DNA of 64,000 nt from Mongoliimonas terrestris (lineage in GTDB: Bacteria > Pseudomonadota > Alphaproteobacteria > Rhizobiales > Pleomorphomonadaceae). A program made the position numbers and the translations under genes. The DNA lies in the NCBI RefSeq assembly GCF_001927285.1, contig NZ_MSIG01000010.1, positions 115,295 to 179,294 on the forward strand, given 5' to 3'. Below are positions 59,288 to 64,000 of this stretch, one piece after another. The notes under the pieces are model-generated. The model had not been told where the DNA came from. It worked only from the letters and a program-made list of their open reading frames with translations, and ran no database searches. Numbering within the stretch: the first letter of the stretch is position 1; the number at the start of each line of letters is the position of its first letter.

Positions 59288-59647
59288 ATGTCCAAGCCGC
59301 GTTTCGTCCCGTTCGACCTGTCCGCCATCGAACCGGAGGATGGTGCTCCCGCGCCGGATCGGATCGTCAAGGGCGCGCCGCGGCATCGCACCTGGAGCCT
59401 GGTGGAGGACGATGCGGGCCGGATGCTGGCGGGGGTCTGGGAATCCACTCCGGGCGTCTGGCGGATCAGCTACGACGAATGGGAATTCTGCTCCATCGTC
59501 TCCGGCATCAGCATCCTCCATGAGGACGGCGCGGAGGCGCCCCACGTCCTTCGCGAAGGCGATACCTTCGTCATCCGCCCCGGCTTCACCGGTCTCTGGG
59601 AGGTGGTGGAAACCACGCGCAAGCACTACGTCATCCGTCTTCCGTGA
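59288..59647 (+). CDS. Cupin domain protein
   Basis: 119 residues forming a small beta-barrel: WSLVEDDAGRMLAGVWESTP, WEFCSIVSGISILHEDGAEA, FVIRPGFTGLWEVVETTRK. It is of the DUF861-like cupin type related to ethanolamine/ureidoglycolate cupins. Few metal-binding His residues are kept, so enzymatic activity is doubtful. GGAGAGAG precedes the ATG. Confidence 0.82.
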   Translation: MSKPRFVPFDLSAIEPEDGAPAPDRIVKGAPRHRTWSLVEDDAGRMLAGVWESTPGVWRISYDEWEFCSIVSGISILHEDGAEAPHVLREGDTFVIRPGFTGLWEVVETTRKHYVIRLP

Positions 59648-60018
59648 AAGGCCGCGGTGCGGTCGCGCTTCCGCTCCTCGGCCGCCGCGACAGCACCCCT
59701 CCGTCGAGCGCCCATGGACCACCGGGACGGGGTCGGTCCCCGCACTCGAGGACCGGTTCCAGACGGCCGCCAGTTCAAGATCAGGGCGCCGCTTTCCAAC
59801 GCGAAGCCCGCATGGACCGAGACGGTCGGCCTTGGGACTTGTCGGCGTGGGTCACCGGTTGTCGAGGTCTCGTCAACCCTTGGCTCGCCGACAGGCCTAC
59901 CGACCCACCCGTCGCCCGCTTCGACCGACGGAGGCTTCCAAGCGCGCCATCGAATGCACTAGAAGGAAGCACCCGGCCGGGCGGCAAGCGCGACCGGCGG
60001 GGAGTGGAAGGGCCGGTC
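59648..60018. other. Intergenic region upstream of ribB
   Basis: 371 bp. The ribB frame stays open leftward but the encoded residues are low-complexity and unlike RibB. I looked for the FMN riboswitch (AGGGCAGGGTGAAA..., GCCGACAGT core) and did not see it. No other gene or clear promoter found. Confidence 0.45.
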
Positions 60019-61137
60019 ATGCAGCTGGACAGGATCGAGGATGCGGTCGCGGCGATCGCCGCGGGCGAACTGGTGGTGGTGGTCGACGACACGGACCGCG
60101 AGAACGAAGGCGACCTCATCATGGCCGCCGCCCGGGCGACGCCGGAGAAGATGGCCTTCATGATCCGCCACACCAGCGGCATCATCTGCGTGCCGATGAC
60201 GGGCGATCGGGCCGACCGGCTGAACCTGCCCCCCATGGTGGCCAACAACCTGGATCCGCTGCGCACCGCCTTCACGGTCAGCGTCGACTACAAGGTCGGC
60301 ATGACCACGGGCATTTCGGCGGACGAGCGCACCAACACGGTGCGGGCGCTCGCCAACGACAACACGGCCGCGACGGATTTTCTCAGACCCGGCCACATCT
60401 TCCCGCTCATCGCGCGCGGCGGCGGCGTGCTCACCCGGTCCGGCCACACGGAAGCGGCCGTCGATCTCGCCCACATGGCCGGCCTGGAGCCGGTCGGCGT
60501 GCTCGCCGAGGTCGTCAACGACGACGGCACCGTCAAGCGGCTGGACGAACTCATCGCCTTCGCCCGCACCCACGGGCTCCGGATCATCTCCATCGAGGAC
60601 ATGATCGCCTACCGGATCCGCACCGAGCGGTTCGCCGAAAAGGTGGTGTCGCGCGCCATGACGATCGGCGGCCTGCCGGCGACGGTGTGCGCCTACCGCA
60701 CCCCGTTCGATCCGATGCAGCACGTGGTCGCGGTGTTCGGCGACGTGCGCGACGGCGAGGACGTGCCCGTGCGCATCCACCGGGAGCAGCCCGCGCTCGA
60801 TCTCTTCAACCGCCTGGAAGGCCAGCGCACCTGGGTCGACAGCGCCGTCGACGCGTTCAAGCGCGAGGGCGGCCGGGGCATCCTGATGTTCCTGCGCAAC
60901 CCGGTGGTGGAGGACCTTCTCGACCAGTCCGAAACGCGCCAGGACGGGGTCGACGGCGAGCGGCACGGCAGCGCCATCCGGCGCATGCAGCGGTGGCGGG
61001 AAATCGGCATCGGCGCGCAGATCCTGCGCGATCTCGGCATCAAGTCGATCGCCACGGTGGCCACGCGCGAGCGCAGCTACGTGGGCCTCGCCGGGTTCGG
61101 GATCGAGATCACCCGCACCATCATGCTCGGCGACTGA
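60019..61137 (+). CDS. ribB: 3,4-Dihydroxy-2-butanone 4-phosphate synthase with degenerate GTP cyclohydrolase II domain
   Basis: 372 residues. The RibB domain (about 1-205) is intact: VVDDTDRENEGDLIMAAARA (acidic metal loop), GIICVPMTGDRADRLNLP, MTTGISADERTNTVRAL, RPGHIFPLIARGGGVLTRSG and HTEAAVDLAHMAGL. It makes the four-carbon riboflavin precursor. The C-terminal RibA-like domain (about 210-372) lacks the Cys-rich zinc site (the segment reads VRIHREQPALDLF instead), so it cannot be an active cyclohydrolase. Such fusions are frequent in alphaproteobacteria, which carry a separate ribA. AAGGG precedes the ATG. Confidence 0.92.
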   Translation: MQLDRIEDAVAAIAAGELVVVVDDTDRENEGDLIMAAARATPEKMAFMIRHTSGIICVPMTGDRADRLNLPPMVANNLDPLRTAFTVSVDYKVGMTTGISADERTNTVRALANDNTAATDFLRPGHIFPLIARGGGVLTRSGHTEAAVDLAHMAGLEPVGVLAEVVNDDGTVKRLDELIAFARTHGLRIISIEDMIAYRIRTERFAEKVVSRAMTIGGLPATVCAYRTPFDPMQHVVAVFGDVRDGEDVPVRIHREQPALDLFNRLEGQRTWVDSAVDAFKREGGRGILMFLRNPVVEDLLDQSETRQDGVDGERHGSAIRRMQRWREIGIGAQILRDLGIKSIATVATRERSYVGLAGFGIEITRTIMLGD

Positions 61138-61295
61138 CGCCGGGCGAGGCGGTCCCGACCGGAGGGCGCCTCTCGGCCGACGGCGCGACGGTCCGGGCAT
61201 CGGCCGGTCGGACCGCGGCGCATGCAACGGACGATGACGCCCGGCCGTCCCGCGCCCCCGGCCGGACCGGCCCGCGCACGTTCGGGATCGCCGGC

Positions 61296-61331
61296 GCTCG
61301 TGACGTTCCGACCGGTCGGGACGTCACGAGC
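61296..61331. terminator. Near-perfect 36-bp palindrome between convergent ribB and chemoreceptor genes
   Basis: GCTCGTGACGT at 61296-61306 pairs with ACGTCACGAGC at 61321-61331, and the centre TCCGACCGGTCGGG is also paired. It could end transcription from both sides, but no T-run is present. Confidence 0.5.
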
Positions 61332-61338
61332 CCGGGGA

Positions 61339-63486
61339 TCAGGCGGCGAGGAGTTGCGCCACGAAGCGCTCCAGGCCGGCCTTCAGGTCGCCGGCCTCCC
61401 GGCCGAGGGAGCGGGCCTGTTCCACCACGCGGCCGGCGGCCTCGTCGGTGGTCCCCACCGCGGAGCGCACGTCGGAGATGTTGACGGTCACCGTGGAGGT
61501 TCCCTGGGCGGCGTTCTGGGCGGAGCGGGCGATGGCGCTGGTGGCGGCGGACTGCTGCTCGATGGCGGACGCCACGGAGCCGACCGCCTCGCCGATCTCG
61601 CCCACCACGCCGCGGATGCGCGTGATGGCGTCCACCGCGGTGCCGGTGGCGGCCCGCATGGCGGCGATCTGGGCGCCGATCTCTTCCGTGGCCTTGGCGG
61701 TCTGCCCGGCAAGGCTCTTCACCTCCCCGGCCACCACCGCGAAGCCGCGGCCCGCGTCCCCGGCGCGCGCCGCCTCGATGGTGGCGTTCAGCGCCAGAAG
61801 GTTGGTCTGCTCGGCGATCGACTGGATGATGTCCACCACCGTGCCGATGCGCGAGGCGGTGACCGACAGGCTCTCCACGATGGCGGTGGTCGACTGGGCA
61901 TGCCGGTCCGCCTCGCCGGCGATCTGGCCAGACCGGCCGATCAGGTCCGACACCTCGCGGATGGAGGCGAACAGGTCGTCCGACGACGAGGCCACCGACC
62001 GCACGTCGCCGCTCGCCGCCTCGGAGGCGTCCGCCACGGTGCCGGAGCGCTCGCGGGCCTGCTGGGCAAGGCGCGCCATGTCGCCCGCCGAGGTCTCCAG
62101 GTCCTCCGCGGCCGCCGCCACCTTGGCGGCGACGCTGCCGACGCGGCTTTCGAACTCGCGGGCGAGCGCCTCGGTCATGGCGCGGCGCTCCGCCTCCCGC
62201 TGGCGGCGCTCCTCCTCGGTGGTCTCGGCGCGCCGGTGCGCCTCGGCCTGGGTCACCTCGCGGATCTGCTCCACCGCGCGGGCGATCTCGCCGATCTCGT
62301 CCTTGCGGTGACGGCCGGCGATCTCCTCGTCGTTGGTTCCGTTCGCCATGCCGCGAAGGGCGCCGGTCAGCGCTGCGATCGGGCCCGTGATGGCGCGCGC
62401 CACCAGCCAGCCGAGCAGCACCGTGGCGACGCCGATGATGGTGGCGGCGAGCAGCATGGAGTTCTTCATCCCGGCCGCGGCGGCGAGCGCCTCGCGGGTG
62501 GCCTGCAGGGCGTAGATCGTCCAGGTGCTGCCGAGCACGGAGGCCGGCATGGCCACCGCCATCACGGTCTCGCCCGCCGCCTCGAAGGTGATCACCTCGC
62601 CGGCCGGCGCCACGGCCGCCGGGTCGAGCCCGATGGCCGTCACGGGGCTGCCGGCCTTCACCTCGCCGAGCGGCGGGTTGGAGCGCAGCACCCCGTCCGA
62701 CCCGACCGCGATGGTCTGGCCGGTTTCGCCGAGGCCGCTGCGGCCGGACATCACCGCGTCGAACACCGACGGGGTCATGCGGATCACCACATAGCCGGCC
62801 CGCACCTCCTCCTGGGAGGAATTCATGGCGGCGTTGGTGCGCCGCACGATCGGCAGGCCGATGAAGGCCGAAACAGCGCCGTCCGCAGCCGCATAGGGCT
62901 GGAAATCGACGAAGTGCTCCGCCCCGGCGCTGTCCCGCATGGCCTCGAACAGCGTCTTCAGGCCGCTGCCGGCCATCATCGGATCGTCGATCCTGGCGGC
63001 GAAGTCGGTGCCCTTGTCGACCGAGTAGATCACCCGCCCGTTCGGGTCGAGGAGCAGGATGTCGGCATAGCCGGACCGGTCGCGCGCCTTCACCAGGGTG
63101 GCGTGCACCTTGGCGTGGCGGAAGCCGTACATGGTCTGGCTGTCCGCCCCGTCCCGGGCGGCGCGCTCCGCCGAGGCGCCGGCGCCGAAATAGGCCTTGG
63201 TCTTCTCGAACTCCTGGGCGTTCAGCTCCAGGTTCTTGTCCAGTTCGGGCAGGCTGGCGGAGACGACCGAGGTGGAGGCCAGGGTGTCGATGTCGGAGCG
63301 GATCCGCTCCACCGTCAGTTCCAGAAGATCGACCCGCGCGTCCGCCGCCAGCGACAGCCGCTCCACGGCGGCCTGGTCCAGGCCCTCGCGGGCGCCGAGC
63401 CAGCCGATGGCCCCCATCACCGCCGCACAGGCGAGACCGAGGCCCACGAGGGCCACCGGCAGCCGCATCTTCAACGTCGACATCAT
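61339..63486 (-). CDS. Methyl-accepting chemotaxis protein
   Basis: About 715 residues. First transmembrane helix at about 9-28, a large periplasmic dCache-like sensor (about 30-335, with DILLLDPNGRVIYSVDKGTD and AGYVVIRMTPSVFDAVMSG), second helix at about 345-368, HAMP (about 369-425), and a signalling domain. The signalling hairpin tip is IQSIAEQTNLLALNATIEAA followed by GDAGRGFAVVAGEVKSLAGQ. No CheA, CheW or other che gene is in the window. Start ambiguous among GTG 63495, ATG 63486 and ATG 63483. The gene ends with no pentapeptide tether for CheR. Confidence 0.93.
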   Translation of the reverse strand: MMSTLKMRLPVALVGLGLACAAVMGAIGWLGAREGLDQAAVERLSLAADARVDLLELTVERIRSDIDTLASTSVVSASLPELDKNLELNAQEFEKTKAYFGAGASAERAARDGADSQTMYGFRHAKVHATLVKARDRSGYADILLLDPNGRVIYSVDKGTDFAARIDDPMMAGSGLKTLFEAMRDSAGAEHFVDFQPYAAADGAVSAFIGLPIVRRTNAAMNSSQEEVRAGYVVIRMTPSVFDAVMSGRSGLGETGQTIAVGSDGVLRSNPPLGEVKAGSPVTAIGLDPAAVAPAGEVITFEAAGETVMAVAMPASVLGSTWTIYALQATREALAAAAGMKNSMLLAATIIGVATVLLGWLVARAITGPIAALTGALRGMANGTNDEEIAGRHRKDEIGEIARAVEQIREVTQAEAHRRAETTEEERRQREAERRAMTEALAREFESRVGSVAAKVAAAAEDLETSAGDMARLAQQARERSGTVADASEAASGDVRSVASSSDDLFASIREVSDLIGRSGQIAGEADRHAQSTTAIVESLSVTASRIGTVVDIIQSIAEQTNLLALNATIEAARAGDAGRGFAVVAGEVKSLAGQTAKATEEIGAQIAAMRAATGTAVDAITRIRGVVGEIGEAVGSVASAIEQQSAATSAIARSAQNAAQGTSTVTVNISDVRSAVGTTDEAAGRVVEQARSLGREAGDLKAGLERFVAQLLAA

Positions 63487-64000
63487 CTCTTTCACCCACC
63501 CCAGGACTGGATTAGTTCCCGACTGTGGGCACAGTTGATTTCAAATATTTTAATGGCTGATGGACAGCAGGGCCAGAAAAGCCATTCCGATGGGCGGTCC
63601 AGGGCCAAGACTCGGCACGCCAGAGCTTGCAAGCAGAACGCATATATTTGGTCCGCGCCGTTTTGTCACGCCAGCGCGGGCGTGGTGGGACGGAGAGTCG
63701 GATCCGGAGACTTGGGGAGGACGCTGGCGGAGAGGAATGGAAGGCCGCGGCTTTGGGGCTCTCGCCTCTCTCCCGCAAGGCGAGGGCGTGGCGGTGGGTC
63801 ATCGGCAGGCCTGGCGGTTCACCCCTCACCCCAACCCTCTCCCTCAGGGGGAGAGGGGTTCGTTGGGCGTTCAGGGGGCTTGCCGGGCGTGGCGGTTCAC
63901 CCCTCACCCCAACCCTCTCCCTCAGGGGGAGAGGGGGTCTGTCGCGGTGATGGCGGACGAAAGCCACACCCGGTCGAACGTTCTCGACCGAACCGCCAAC
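63487..64000. other. Intergenic region at window end
   Basis: Contains an AT-rich stretch (63530-63560, probable chemoreceptor promoter area) with hairpin ACTGTG/CACAGT near 63525-63540, and two copies of a dispersed repeat further on. No gene is supported; open frames over the repeats are repeat-derived. Confidence 0.45.
63812..63938. repeat. Two direct copies (78-bp period) of a palindromic repeat
   Basis: TGGCGGTTCACCCCTCACCC...CTCTCCCTCAGGGGGAGAGG begins at 63812 and again at 63890, about 48 bp each, almost identical. Each holds the hairpin CCTCTCCC-TCA-GGGGGAGAGG. Sequences of this kind are widely dispersed in proteobacterial genomes. Confidence 0.8.

Noticed and set aside
59648..60018. 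FMN riboswitch upstream of ribB
   Set aside because: The conserved RFN core sequences are not present on the plus strand.
63512..63967. 151-codon minus-strand frame at the window end
   Set aside because: Its repeated PLPLRERVGVRGEPP segments come from the two dispersed repeat copies.

Overview
The window is about 70% G+C. It carries the conserved gene order of an alphaproteobacterium, most likely of the Hyphomicrobiales (rhizobial order). The markers are hrcA-grpE divergent from rph-rdgB-hemW, dnaK-dnaJ followed by a PmtA-type lipid methyltransferase, a lipoprotein/rsmI/yraN/gshB cluster, and an olsB-type acyltransferase. No species can be named from the sequence. Nearly all of the window is core chromosome. 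I see no prophage, insertion sequence, CRISPR array, tRNA or rRNA.

Layout. 1-9910: glnD (cut by the window edge), an orphan HWE-type sensor kinase, an Ada-like regulator/methyltransferase, a DUF2244 membrane protein tightly divergent from nth, and the fused malic enzyme/phosphotransacetylase maeB. 9911-10794: an intergenic region packed with four different repeat types. 10795-16690: dapB, gpmA, a GNAT acetyltransferase, mutS and an alpha/beta hydrolase. 17187-23783: a translation block, infC (ATT start), rpmI, rplT, pheS, a DUF559 nuclease-like gene and pheT. A tandemly duplicated 313-bp unit sits between infC and rpmI. 23819-32123: accessory-like genes, namely a nucleotidyltransferase-family protein, a small membrane protein, a TadG-like pilus protein, MepA, a lipoprotein, a GT-C-like membrane protein and an OlsB-like acyltransferase. 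32333-37716: terC, lepA, a GNAT gene with an abrupt drop in G+C at its 3' end, a MarR regulator and a phospholipid methyltransferase. 37856-47303: the heat-shock group dnaJ, dnaK, grpE and hrcA, with an SPFH protein, a VOC protein, a PRC-barrel protein and a TRIC channel in between. 47701-59647: rph-rdgB, hemW, an LpoA-like lipoprotein, rsmI-yraN-gshB, comM, a hybrid histidine kinase and a cupin. 60019-64000: ribB with a decayed RibA domain, a chemotaxis receptor, and repeats.

How the parts work together. The chaperone genes (dnaK, dnaJ, grpE) and their likely repressor hrcA lie within 10 kb, and dnaK has a promoter resembling the heat-shock type. infC, rpmI, rplT, pheS and pheT form the usual translation superoperon, although here it is interrupted. 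OlsB-like and PmtA-like proteins suggest the cell remodels its membrane lipids (ornithine lipids, methylated phospholipids). rsmI, yraN and the LpoA-like lipoprotein keep a neighbourhood also seen in enterobacteria.

The most unusual material is non-coding. First, the duplicated 313-bp unit between infC and rpmI: each copy has a plus-strand promoter and terminator framing an RNA of about 88 nt, and these face a 29-codon minus-strand reading frame with a strong ribosome-binding site. Second, a family of palindromic elements that pair a constant 28-bp palindrome with a different perfect hairpin at each locus. Third, several MITE-like inverted-repeat elements. Many long open frames antisense to real genes are high-G+C artefacts and are not annotated.
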